A DNA stretch of 64,000 nt from contig NZ_AP024109.1 in assembly GCF_016591715.1 (NCBI RefSeq), forward strand, positions 1,550,001 through 1,614,000, in the 5' to 3' direction. The DNA comes from Mesorhizobium sp. J8 (lineage in GTDB: Bacteria > Pseudomonadota > Alphaproteobacteria > Rhizobiales > Rhizobiaceae). Positions 38,172 through 46,734 of this stretch are shown one piece after another. Every line of letters begins with the position of its first letter. Position 1 is the stretch's first letter. Both the position numbers and the translations under genes were made by a program. Below the pieces are notes generated by a model. That model was not told the DNA's origin. It was given only the letters and a program-made list of their open reading frames with translations, and did not search any database.

Positions 38172-38378
38172 ATGTCAGGTCTGCGTCGGGAAATATTCTA
38201 TGGGAAGAAGGGATCGTTAGACCGGCAATGCCTGCGACCCATGATAGGCCAACCTGCGCCTGACCGCCTCCTCCGTGTGGCGTGTGATGACCGCGATCTC
38301 AGTCATCATTGCCGATACCATCTGAAAGCCACTCTTGGGGTGATCATACCAATTATTGCAGTCGCGCAGGCGCAGTGA
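38172..38378 (+). CDS. Small hypothetical protein, first ORF after the sigma54 promoter
   Basis: A 68-codon frame starting MSGLRREIFYGKKGSLDRQC, with a good ribosome binding site (AAGGA six bases before the ATG). I recognise no domain; the last 15 residues are hydrophobic (GVIIPIIAVAQAQ). It lies in the leader between the sigma54 promoter and the PanD-like gene, ending 27 bp before the latter. It may be a true small gene or only a leader frame. Confidence 0.35.
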   Translation: MSGLRREIFYGKKGSLDRQCLRPMIGQPAPDRLLRVACDDRDLSHHCRYHLKATLGVIIPIIAVAQAQ

Positions 38379-38405
38379 TCCATAGCCGAAAGAGGAACCG
38401 TGTAG

Positions 38406-38834
38406 ATGAGAAAATTCGTTGCCGCCAAGCTTCATTGTATCACTGTAACCGACGCGGATTTGAACTATAACGGCTCAATAACCTTGGATCCAGAGCATTG
38501 CCAAGAGGTAGGGATTCTTCCAATGGAATTCGTTGAGATCTGGAATAAGGCTTCAGGCGCGCGAATCAGTACGTACGTCATTTACGGGGAGCGAGGTTCT
38601 CGTTGCTGTGTGCTGAACGGCGCCGCTGCTCGCACCTGCCAGGTCGGGGATGAGATAATCGTTTGCTCCTCCGCATACATTGAGGAGCATCAGATGGCAG
38701 AGATCAAACCGCGAGTACTGACGTTTCACCGGGACAATTCTGTTCGCGGCCGCATGTTCTACGATGGTTGGATCAACGAAGATGGAACAAAGGCGTTCGC
38801 GATTCGTGACGGGTCTCCTGATGGTAACGCCTAA
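38406..38834 (+). CDS. panD: Aspartate 1-decarboxylase (PanD-like), pyruvoyl enzyme
   Basis: Predicted cytosolic decarboxylase converting L-aspartate to beta-alanine, 142 residues against a usual 115-140. It starts MRKFVAAKLHCITVTDADLN. The self-processing site is G23-S24 in YNGSITLD, where cleavage would create the N-terminal pyruvoyl group. Other family phrases are ARISTYVIYGERGSR, VLNGAAARTCQVGDEIIV and PRVLTFHRDN. GAGGA lies nine bases before the ATG. It is preceded by a sigma54 promoter with a NifA-type site. No panB or panC is nearby, so beta-alanine may serve something other than pantothenate. IS256 copy 2 is inserted immediately behind it, and the 8-bp target duplication overlaps its stop codon. 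Confidence 0.87.
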   Translation: MRKFVAAKLHCITVTDADLNYNGSITLDPEHCQEVGILPMEFVEIWNKASGARISTYVIYGERGSRCCVLNGAAARTCQVGDEIIVCSSAYIEEHQMAEIKPRVLTFHRDNSVRGRMFYDGWINEDGTKAFAIRDGSPDGNA

Positions 38835-38838
38835 AAAG

Positions 38839-40216
38839 GATCGTGTCTCAGGAAGTGGTGTAGCTGACGGCGTTGGTCGCCGTGCTCTCCGGCATGGCCG
38901 GGCTGATCAGCGTGCCACGGCGGGCAGGCTGATGAGGGGATCATCGCTCATCTGGCTGATGGTTTCCAGTGTCATGTAGCGGGCCCGCTGCACGGCCCAT
39001 TCATCGTTCTGCTCGAGCAGCAGCGCGCCGACGAGGCGGAGGATGGCGTTGTCGTTGGGGAAGATGCCGACGACCTCGGTTCGGCGCTTGATCTCGCCGT
39101 TGAGACGCTCGATCGGATTCGTGCTGTGAAGCTTGGCCCGATGCTCCTTCGGGAAGGTCATGTAGGCGAGCACGTCGGGTTCGGCGTTGTCGAGGATGGC
39201 GGCCAGCTTCGGCACCTTCGGCCTGATCTGGTCGGCGACGGCGCGCCACTGGGCACTGGCGGCTTCGGGCGTCTCCTGCGCGAAGGCGGTGGCGATGAAG
39301 GACGCGGCGGCCGCTCTTGCCGGCATGCGCCAGCACGTTCCTCATGAAGTGGACGCGGCAGCGCACCCTCATGGGCATCGGAGACGACAAGCTTGACCCC
39401 GCGCAGGCCGCGCCGGGTGAGCTTGCGCAGGAACTCCGTCCAGATCGGCTCGGCCTCCGAGGTGCCTATCTCCATGCCGAGCACCTCGCGCCGGCCGTCG
39501 GTGTTCACGCCCACCGCGATGATGACGGCGACCGAGACGATGCGGCCGCCGCGGCGCAACCTTGAGATAAGTCGCATTGATCCAAAGATACGGCCAGTCA
39601 CCTTCGATCGGCCGTTCGAGGAAGGCCTTCACCTTGCCGTCGATCTCTTCGCACAGCCGCGACACCTGGCTCTTGGAGATGCCGCTCATGCCCATCGCCT
39701 TAACCAGGTCGTCGACCGAGCGGGTCGAGATACCTTGGACGTAGGCCTCCTGGATGACGGCAGTCAGCGCCTTCTCAGCCATGCGGCGAGGCTCTAGGAA
39801 GCTGGGGAAGTAGGAGCCTTTCCTCAGCTTGGGGATGCGCAGCTCGACCGTTCCGGCCCGGGTCTCCCAATCCCTGTCGCGGTAGCCATTGCGCTGGGCG
39901 GTCCGCACCGTGCTCTTCTCGCCATAGCCGGCGCCTGTCGCGGCACCCACCTCCAGTTCCATCAGACGCTCAGCGGCAAAGCCGATCATCTCGCGCAGGA
40001 GATCGGCATCGGGGGTCTTCTCCACGAGCGCGCGCAGGTTCATCATGTCGTCGGTCATCGGTGGTTCCTTCGAATCAGGTTGGTGTCAGCAACCCGACCC
40101 TAACGGAAGAACATCGATGACCACCGCTGCGCCGCTCACTCGCTACGGCGCCATTGAGGGCGCGCTCGCGAGCGGCTTCGCTACCGCCGAGCTACACCAC
40201 CTCGCGGGACACGACC
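38839..40216 (-). mobile_element. IS256-family insertion sequence, copy 2 (1378 bp, inverted)
   Basis: The same element as at 8691-10068 in opposite orientation. It is flanked by perfect 8-bp target duplications CTAAAAAG (38831-38838 and 40217-40224). The left duplication includes the stop codon of the PanD-like gene, so the insertion left that gene's coding sequence intact. Confidence 0.9.
38907..40058 (-). pseudogene. IS256-family transposase, broken exactly as in copy 1
   Basis: The minus-strand frames give the same peptides as copy 1, including WINATYLKV in place of the catalytic WIDATYLKV, the one-base insertion after it, the loss of sequence after SDAHEG, and the C-terminal part in a third frame. 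Both copies therefore descend from one already defective element. Confidence 0.9.
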
Positions 40217-40439
40217 CTAAAAAGATTTTGAGCTCGCTGAATTCACGGAACCGCCTAGCCATCTTATGCACCTTGGGAGAGGGTGGCGTATGTAGCTTAA
40301 GGCGTAATTTGAGGTAGGCGGCGGTTCCTAATCGGATGGCGGCCCGCCGCTGAACGGCGCCTCCGACTGGCCGACCAGCTTGCGGCTACGATCCACGTCC
40401 TCCTCACCCGCACAGGTAAGGCGCGCCACGACCGACATC

Positions 40440-40720
40440 CTGCGCGCCGGCATATTTGCGGTCGGCTTCGGCTATCAGGAGTGCCAGCCATCTTGATCGG
40501 ATGCGTACCGACCCGGCCCTCAGGCTTGCCTGCGGACGGTTGTCCTACAGCTGGCTCGACCTGTGCTCGCAGTGCGTGGAGACCCTGCCCGACCTCAAGA
40601 TCGTCATTCGGTTCGGCGATGTGCTGGTCGACCTGTGGCTGTCGACCTATGCCGCATCGCCCGAGAGCGTGACACTCGACATCGACGATACGCTCGGTGT
40701 CTCATGGCCATGAGTTGTCG
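40440..40720 (+). pseudogene. IS1380-family transposase N-terminal relic
   Basis: The plus strand reads DRMRTDPALRLACGRL, then LYALVDLWxxSY-like text (here DVLVDLWLSTYAASPESVTL) and DIDDTLG, followed in another frame by LFNAHYDERCFLPIHVY. This is the start of the IS1380 transposase catalytic domain (VTLDIDDT). Frameshifts inactivate it. Confidence 0.7.
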
Positions 40721-41079
40721 CTCTTCAACGCGCACTACGACGAGCGCTGCTTCCTGCCGATCCATGTGTACAACGCCGCTACCGCCGCTTGGTCGCCATG
40801 AACGTGCTTCCCAGCAAGATGCCGACAAGTGCATATGCCGCCCGTTTAGTCTCATGTTCCCTGTCAAGGTTGAAGGGAAGAAGCTCGCCTGCTTGGCAGC
40901 TTTCGAAGCGGTCGGAGTGGCTGAAGCCGAGCAGGGCGGGGGCCGGGTAGTGGCCTTCCGTGTCTTCGTCTCGGGCTGTCCTCGGTCTGGAGAGGGGGCG
41001 TCGGGCGCATCGGCTCGGCCACACAACTAGCGACGGGAGTTCCTATCGTGTGGCACCGCCCACCAGCACTGTGCAACGG

Positions 41080-41690
41080 GTAGGGTCGAGACCGGCTTCG
41101 TCGGCGAGACCTCCCGGCCGATGGCGCACAAGAAGGCGGCCATCTCGCGTGCGATCGCAGCCAAACCACCGGCGGCTTCTTGCCGGCGGCGCTGAGGCGC
41201 AGAGCCGGCCGCCCCTTCCTGACAATATCACAGACAGCCTTGGGCAGCCCATCCAGCCGCACCCTCAGGGCCTCGCTGACCCTGGCGGGATAGCGATAAG
41301 TCCATCGCGCTTCGACCTGGCGCGGCTGGCGCGTCGATTGCCGGCGAGCGTAAGGCTCGACCGGCGAACCGTCACCGGTCGAGCGCTCCAAGGGACGCCG
41401 CCGATAAAGCCCATCAACTCCGGCCGCGTATCGAAGCGAGGCACATCCCCAATCTCGCCGCAAAGATCCCTGCGACTAAGAACGAGGGGCCGCACATGGC
41501 CTAATAGGCATCGACGACCCGCGTCATGGACTAGGTAGTACGACGGCGCGCAACTGCTCAGCCAAGCGGTCTAGTCGCTGAGCCGCACCCTCGACCGCGT
41601 CGATCTTCTCCTCCACTGCATGCTCGAAGCTCCTGGGGGGCAACCCATCGCCGGTGCGCCACTGTCCAATGACCGCCATTCTCGTTAGAT
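41080..41690 (-). pseudogene. IS110/IS1111-type transposase C-terminal relic
   Basis: The minus strand reads GDVPRFDTRPELMGFIGGVP, then TVRRSSLTLAGNRRASRARS, then VEARWTYRYPARVSEALRVR with LDGLPKAVCDI and KKPPVVW. This is the C-terminal half of an IS110/IS1111 transposase, in several frames. Upstream fragments continue to about 41690. Confidence 0.7.
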
Positions 41691-42098
41691 CCGCCCATGG
41701 CGCGGTAGGAAGGAAAGTAGCTACTGGCGTTTGCGGCGCAGGTCATCAGCGGCAGCTTCCCGAGCCCGGATGCGCGGCGACAAACAAGGTGAGATTCCGT
41801 CTCATCCAGATTGTCGCGCTTCTCTATTCGGCGTTTTGAAGTCAAGCGCTTTCAAGCTTTCCACTTCGCCGGGGCCTTGATGTCTTTCGCGGGTCTTGCT
41901 TCTCTCCGGGATCGGCACGGGGGCCTTCCCACCATGGGGTAGAAGAATGAGGTGGAACAAATCTATAGCTCGTCCTGATCGCGATAGCGATATGCGATCG
42001 GTACTAGCGCGACAGCGAACTCACCTCATCCATCGTCCGCGAAGGACATCTTTCCACTGGCAAGTGGAACTTGTTGTCTCCTTCCTTGATCGCCTTGG
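41691..42098. other. Intergenic, no supported gene
   Basis: Between two IS110-type sequences. No frame here shows a domain; part may be the right end of the intact IS110 element. Confidence 0.35.
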
Positions 42099-43208
42099 TC
42101 AGGCAGCCGGCGTAATTTCTTTCCTGGTCCAGCGGAACTCTGTGCCGTCCACCCACATGCGATGCATGATCACGGCCAGCCGACGTGAAAGCGCGACAAT
42201 GGCTTTTTGCCGCCCACGCCGCTTGGCCACGTTCATTGCCCAGGCTTTCAGCCAAGACCATTTTTTCACATTGGCCAGCAGGACCTGCGCGGCTTCGTAG
42301 AGCAAAGTCCGCATCATGCCGTCGCCACATAGCGAGATGCAACCGATGCGGCGGCTCTCGCCCGATTGGTTCATTGCGGGCGTTAGCCCCAGGATCGGCC
42401 CCACCGCTTTGGAGTTCCTGAACCGCTGAGGAATGTCGATCGTCGCGGTATAGGCCAGCGCCACGACAGGGCCGACGCCCGGAATCGTCATCAGGCGCCG
42501 ACAGACCTCGTCATTCCGGACGATCGTCAGAAGTTTGCGGTGCAGCGTCGCAAAGTTCTCTCGCAGCTTCCGGCGCGCATCAAGCAGCGGCTCAACAATT
42601 TCGGACAGATCGAAATGTCCTTTCACGAGTTCGCAAATGCGCGCCTCGAACTTCACCGCGCCGACCACACCGACCTTGAGACCGAAGTTGCGCAGTAGGC
42701 CGCGCAGGTCGTTCTCGATGGCGAGAGCCTTTTCTCGCAGCAGCTTGCGTGCCGTCAGCAGCGCTCGGCGCTTCTGACTGGTCATCGTCTTGACGTGCAC
42801 CGGCCGGTACAAGTTGACGCGCATCATCTGGGCGATGCCGCGCGCATCGTTGCGATCGCTCTTGTTCGGCTGCGCCTTGAGGAACGCTTTGGTGTGGCGG
42901 GTCTCGATGCAGATCGCCGGCAAGCCAGCGTTGGCCAGACCTTCGAACAGCCATTGCGACAAGGGCCCGGCCTCAAGCCCAATCCGCTCGATCCGCAAGG
43001 TCGGATCCTTGAGAACCGCGATGAGGTCATCGGGATGGCTGACGACTTTCACCTCGCGGCAAATCTTGCCGGTCTCGTCGACAATGCAAACAGAGGTCTC
43101 TTTCACAGAGACATCCAGTCCGGCAAATGTTTCATGCTGCGCTTCCTTTCCTGATGCTTGTGGCTGTTTGGACAGACCACGTTCTATCATCAGCTCGAAG
43201 CGCAGCAC
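42099..43208 (-). CDS. IS110-family transposase, intact
   Basis: Predicted RuvC-like DEDD recombinase of 369 residues, normal length and uninterrupted. N-terminal catalytic residues are in FAGLDVSVKETSVCIVDETG, ERIGLEAGPLSQWLF and NKSDRNDARGIAQMMR. The C-terminal domain has MTIPGVGPVVALAYTATIDI, AVGPILGLTPAMNQSGESRR (nucleophilic serine region) and GCISLCGDGMMRTLLYEAAQ. IS110 enzymes use a bridge RNA encoded in the element's non-coding end to pair target and donor. For this orientation that would lie just upstream, above 43208, where an IS1111-type relic begins within 50 bp, so its left end may be short or truncated. This is the only apparently intact transposase in the window. Confidence 0.88.
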   Translation of the reverse strand: MLRFELMIERGLSKQPQASGKEAQHETFAGLDVSVKETSVCIVDETGKICREVKVVSHPDDLIAVLKDPTLRIERIGLEAGPLSQWLFEGLANAGLPAICIETRHTKAFLKAQPNKSDRNDARGIAQMMRVNLYRPVHVKTMTSQKRRALLTARKLLREKALAIENDLRGLLRNFGLKVGVVGAVKFEARICELVKGHFDLSEIVEPLLDARRKLRENFATLHRKLLTIVRNDEVCRRLMTIPGVGPVVALAYTATIDIPQRFRNSKAVGPILGLTPAMNQSGESRRIGCISLCGDGMMRTLLYEAAQVLLANVKKWSWLKAWAMNVAKRRGRQKAIVALSRRLAVIMHRMWVDGTEFRWTRKEITPAA

Positions 43209-43255
43209 CTACTATGCCTCTTCATCAAGAATGGGGCACAAGCCGAATACCCCAT

Positions 43256-43670
43256 CTATACCCGGACCAGATCGCGGACAACTTGGTGGACCACGTCCGG
43301 CGCCCATACCCCGATCAGTTCGCTCGCCCGATGCAGTCGCGCCAGCGTTATAGAGTCCCGCCGATTGGTCTTGACGCGCTCGCCCGGCCCCTTCGAGATC
43401 AGGGCCGGCGCAACCACCATGCAGCCGTGTCCGAGATCGCGAACTTGCCGGCACGACCCGTAACCCGTCGGCCGGGCTTCGAAGCAGACGTGCAGTCGAT
43501 CATACTTTCCCAGCCTCGTAATCGTCCGCTCGATCGCCGCAGAACTATATTCGACCTCGACGACAAATCGGACTTCGACGGTGCGGCCGCCTACGCGATC
43601 GCAACCTTCTTCTTGGCTAATCAAACGCAACAAACGCTTCGCTACACTCTCCCTCCGTGCCTGAGGATCG
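43256..43670 (-). pseudogene. IS1111-type transposase N-terminal relic
   Basis: The minus strand reads VCFEARPTGYGSCRQVRDLG, then HGCMVVAPALISKGPGERVK with TNRRDSITLARLHRASELIG and VWAPD, the N-terminal DEDD part of IS1111-type IS110 transposases. It belongs to the same subfamily as the C-terminal relic at 11905 but is a separate remnant. Confidence 0.7.
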
Positions 43671-43983
43671 GCTAGGCCCCTCCGAGCAACCTCGTCTTTC
43701 ATCGCGCGAAAGGGCGGGCCACCGATCTCAGTCCCTGAACATGACCTAGGAGGTAACATCACTATCGGATTAACGTGAATACCGAACTCATACCGCCAGG
43801 AACGCTGAGCGGTGTGAGGAACAGTCGCCGGACCCCATCTAAGTTCCAGATGACAATGATATCGATTATGTTCTTGCCGGTTCAGCTTCAGGTGCGCCAG
43901 ATTGGCGATAGGTAGCGGCACCAAGTTCGGTCCGGGAATGAGCATTGCCGAGCCCATGAACCATAAATAATTGGGGATGTCGT

Positions 43984-44814
43984 ATGAACAAGCTTTCGAT
44001 GGTGATTACAGCTGCAGCATCACTAGCAGTTATATCCGTGGTTTCGACCAGCGCGGCCAGTGCTGGGGCCGTGCTCGATAAAGTGCTCGGCACAAAGACG
44101 TTGACCGTGGCGACTTCCGTGGGCTGGCCCCCTGCTTCGTTTGTAAACGACAAGGGCGAGCTCGACGGATTCGATGTGGACGTCGCCAAGGGCGTCGCGA
44201 AATATCTTGGCGTGGAGGTTAAATTCGTGACGCCCGATTGGGATATCGTCACTTCCGGCAAATGGGAGGGCCGTTGGGACCTTACCATGGGTCAGATGCT
44301 GCCAACTAAAGAGCGCGCCGAGAAATTCGATTTCCCGGCCCGGTACATCTACTCCAACACGGTCGCCGTCGTTCACAAGGATAGCAAGGCAACCAAGCCT
44401 TCGGATCTTGATGGCAAGGTGGTTGGAGCCACGGCGGGATCGGTAGATGAATTCTATGCCAAGCATACGCTTGAAATTTACGGCGCTCCGCCGGTCCAAT
44501 ACCAATTCACGCCGAGCGAGGTGAAGAGCTACCAAGGCGACTTAACTGCAAAGGACGACCTTCGCCTCGGCGATGGCGTTCGTCTTGACGGCATCGTCTT
44601 CGACGAGATTTCGACGAAAAACGCGATCAAAGCCGGCTATCCTATCAAGATCATCGGAACGCTCTTTTCCTGGGGCGGCGCGATCGCCACACTTCGCGGC
44701 GACAAGGAATTCAGCGATAAAATTGCGGCCGCCATCCAGAGCATGAGGGATGACGGCACGCTTTCCAAGATGTCGATCAAATGGTACGAGGCCGATTACA
44801 CCATCGCAAAGTGA
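43984..44814 (+). CDS. Polar amino-acid ABC transporter, periplasmic binding protein
   Basis: Predicted family 3 solute-binding protein, 276 residues. A signal peptide (MNKLSMVITAAASLAVISVV, then STSAASA) would direct it to the periplasm. The mature part has the family phrases TLTVATSVGWPPASFVNDKG, ELDGFDVDVAKGVAKYLGVE, WDLTMGQMLPTKERAEKFDF and VVGATAGSVDEFYAKH. It is the first gene of a transporter operon followed by permease, ATPase and an M20 dipeptidase, which suggests uptake of an amino acid or small peptide-like compound. A short decayed copy of its middle region occurs at 48355-48430. Confidence 0.88.
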   Translation: MNKLSMVITAAASLAVISVVSTSAASAGAVLDKVLGTKTLTVATSVGWPPASFVNDKGELDGFDVDVAKGVAKYLGVEVKFVTPDWDIVTSGKWEGRWDLTMGQMLPTKERAEKFDFPARYIYSNTVAVVHKDSKATKPSDLDGKVVGATAGSVDEFYAKHTLEIYGAPPVQYQFTPSEVKSYQGDLTAKDDLRLGDGVRLDGIVFDEISTKNAIKAGYPIKIIGTLFSWGGAIATLRGDKEFSDKIAAAIQSMRDDGTLSKMSIKWYEADYTIAK

Positions 44815-44864
44815 AGCTCGTGAGGATGGAGCGGTCAAACCGCGCCATCGTTAAAGGACATCTC

Positions 44865-45839
44865 ATGCTTTACCAGGACACAGTTGAATCCGAAGTACTC
44901 GTCCATAAGCCATGGTTCATCGCCGTGATCTTTGCGGTCGTGCTCTCTGTCTTTCTTGGGATCGATCTGACGGGTACCGCTCTGGGTGAGCTTGTGCGGC
45001 CGGTCATCGGGGAGCCGCTAGGGAGCGGTCTTTACGGGCGCTTCGCAATCGCCTTTTTGATTGCGGTCGTCTTCTGCCTCAATTTAGTGCTCATCGGTTT
45101 TGTTCCGCTGAAAGTGCAGATCGGCGTTGTTTGGGTCGAACTGCTAGTATTATTTATTGTTTTCATTAAAGTATTCAATCTAAATCTGCATTTTATTTTA
45201 GATAAGCTTCCTTTTCTAATAGCGCAAGGGGTGATGACGACACTTTATATTTCGGCGATATCATTGGTTTTTGCATCGATTATAGGAATTGCTGCTGCCA
45301 TAGCGAAGCTATCAAGCAACGGCTTTGCTTACGGTATCGCTAGCTTTTATACCTCCTTTTTCCGGGGCCTGCCACTTCTGATGCAGGTTTATCTGATCTA
45401 TCTCGGTTTGCCGCAGCTGGGCATCGTCCTGAATGCCGTGCCATCCGGCATATTGGCGCTGTCGCTGTGCATCGGGGCGTATATGACAGAAATCTTCCGT
45501 GCGGGCATCGCCAGCATCGATCGCGGTCAGTGGGAGGCATCCCGCTCCATGAGCTTCGGCTTTGGCCTCACGATGCGCAAAATCATCCTGCCGCAGGCGT
45601 TTCCTGTAATCCTTCCGCCGATGGGGAACATGTTTATCGGGATGCTGAAAGACAGTTCGCTCGTTTCGGTCCTCGGCGTGTGGGAGCTCACATTTCTTGC
45701 TCGTACGCTCGGCCAGCCAACCTTTCATCACTTAGAGATGCTGATCACTGCCGCGATCATCTATTGGATTCTGTCCGTTTGCCTCGAGCTGATTCAATCC
45801 CGGATCGAGCGCTATTTTGTTAGGAGTAAGGTGCGATGA
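44865..45839 (+). CDS. Polar amino-acid ABC transporter, permease
   Basis: Predicted inner-membrane permease of 324 residues, with the start at 44865 supported by AAAGGA. Hydrophobic segments near the N-terminus ([38 protein letters not shown]) precede the core BPD_transp_1 domain. That domain has [40 protein letters not shown] and the EAA loop [20 protein letters not shown] with [12 protein letters not shown]. The N-terminal extension of extra membrane segments is longer than in minimal permeases. A patch at about 45130-45330 is markedly AT-rich relative to its surroundings. Its 3' end overlaps the ATPase start by four bases. Confidence 0.87.
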   Translation: MLYQDTVESEVLVHKPWFIAVIFAVVLSVFLGIDLTGTALGELVRPVIGEPLGSGLYGRFAIAFLIAVVFCLNLVLIGFVPLKVQIGVVWVELLVLFIVFIKVFNLNLHFILDKLPFLIAQGVMTTLYISAISLVFASIIGIAAAIAKLSSNGFAYGIASFYTSFFRGLPLLMQVYLIYLGLPQLGIVLNAVPSGILALSLCIGAYMTEIFRAGIASIDRGQWEASRSMSFGFGLTMRKIILPQAFPVILPPMGNMFIGMLKDSSLVSVLGVWELTFLARTLGQPTFHHLEMLITAAIIYWILSVCLELIQSRIERYFVRSKVR

Positions 45840-46699
45840 CCGTGGGCAACATAAGTCAACTGAAGGGCGGTCAGAACCTTGCCAGGACGTCTGCCGATGC
45901 CAAGCATATCGAGTCGGGATCGAATCGGAGCTTATTTCGGCAGGAGCAAGCGGCGGTGATCGCGGACAAAGTAATTGAAGCGAAGAACGTCTCGAAGTGG
46001 TACGGCGCCTTCAGAGCGCTGACTGACGTGAGCCTCACCGTCCGCAAAGGTGAGCGCGTCGTCATCTGCGGCCCTTCTGGATCGGGAAAGTCGACGCTGA
46101 TCCGCTGCTTCAACCGGCTCGAGGCGCACCAGGAGGGCGAGATTACCGTTAATGGGATCAGGTTGCACAGCAAGATGCGCAACGTGGCTGAAGTTCGTCA
46201 GAACGTCGGCATGGTCTTCCAGAACTTCAACCTATTTCCGCACATGACGGTGCTGATGAACTGCATGGCCGCCCCGATGTGGATCAAGGGTGTACCGGAG
46301 GCCGAGGCAAGGAAGCTGGCCCTAAAATTCCTCAAGCGCGTGCGCATTCCGGAGCAGGCTAACAAATATCCGGCTCAGCTCTCCGGAGGACAGCAGCAGC
46401 GCGTCGCAATTGCACGTTCCCTCTGCATGGAGCCAGCAGTCATGCTCTTTGATGAGCCGACCTCATCGCTCGATCCGGAGATGGTTGCCGAGGTGCTCGA
46501 GACGATGACCAGTCTGGCGCGCGATGGCATGACCATGATCTGCGTCACGCACGAGATGGGCTTCGCGCGCTCGGTCGCAGACCGAGTGATCTTTATGGAT
46601 TCGGGCCGGATCGTCGAAGAGGGCACTCCTCACGACTTCTTCACCAATGCACAACAGGAAAGAACAAAGATATTCCTGAGCCAAATACTTTCGCACTGA
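45836..46699 (+). CDS. Polar amino-acid ABC transporter, ATP-binding protein
   Basis: Predicted cytosolic ATPase of 287 residues. Walker A is GPSGSGKST, the Q-loop lies in [16 protein letters not shown], the signature is [15 protein letters not shown], Walker B is [15 protein letters not shown] and the switch histidine is in [12 protein letters not shown]. An N-terminal extension of about 45 residues precedes the ABC domain. The start overlaps the permease stop (ATGA), so translation is probably coupled. A decayed paralogue with the same permease/ATPase junction lies at 31020-31659. Confidence 0.9.
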   Translation: MTVGNISQLKGGQNLARTSADAKHIESGSNRSLFRQEQAAVIADKVIEAKNVSKWYGAFRALTDVSLTVRKGERVVICGPSGSGKSTLIRCFNRLEAHQEGEITVNGIRLHSKMRNVAEVRQNVGMVFQNFNLFPHMTVLMNCMAAPMWIKGVPEAEARKLALKFLKRVRIPEQANKYPAQLSGGQQQRVAIARSLCMEPAVMLFDEPTSSLDPEMVAEVLETMTSLARDGMTMICVTHEMGFARSVADRVIFMDSGRIVEEGTPHDFFTNAQQERTKIFLSQILSH

Positions 46700-46734
46700 T
46701 CGTCAGTACCAACTAAAGGGATATTGAAGGTTAA

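Noticed and set aside
43945..43965. CGGCACCAAGTTCGG before the ABC binding-protein gene, resembling the panD promoter
   Set aside because: The -12 position is GG instead of GC, which is invariant in sigma54 promoters, and there is no activator site.
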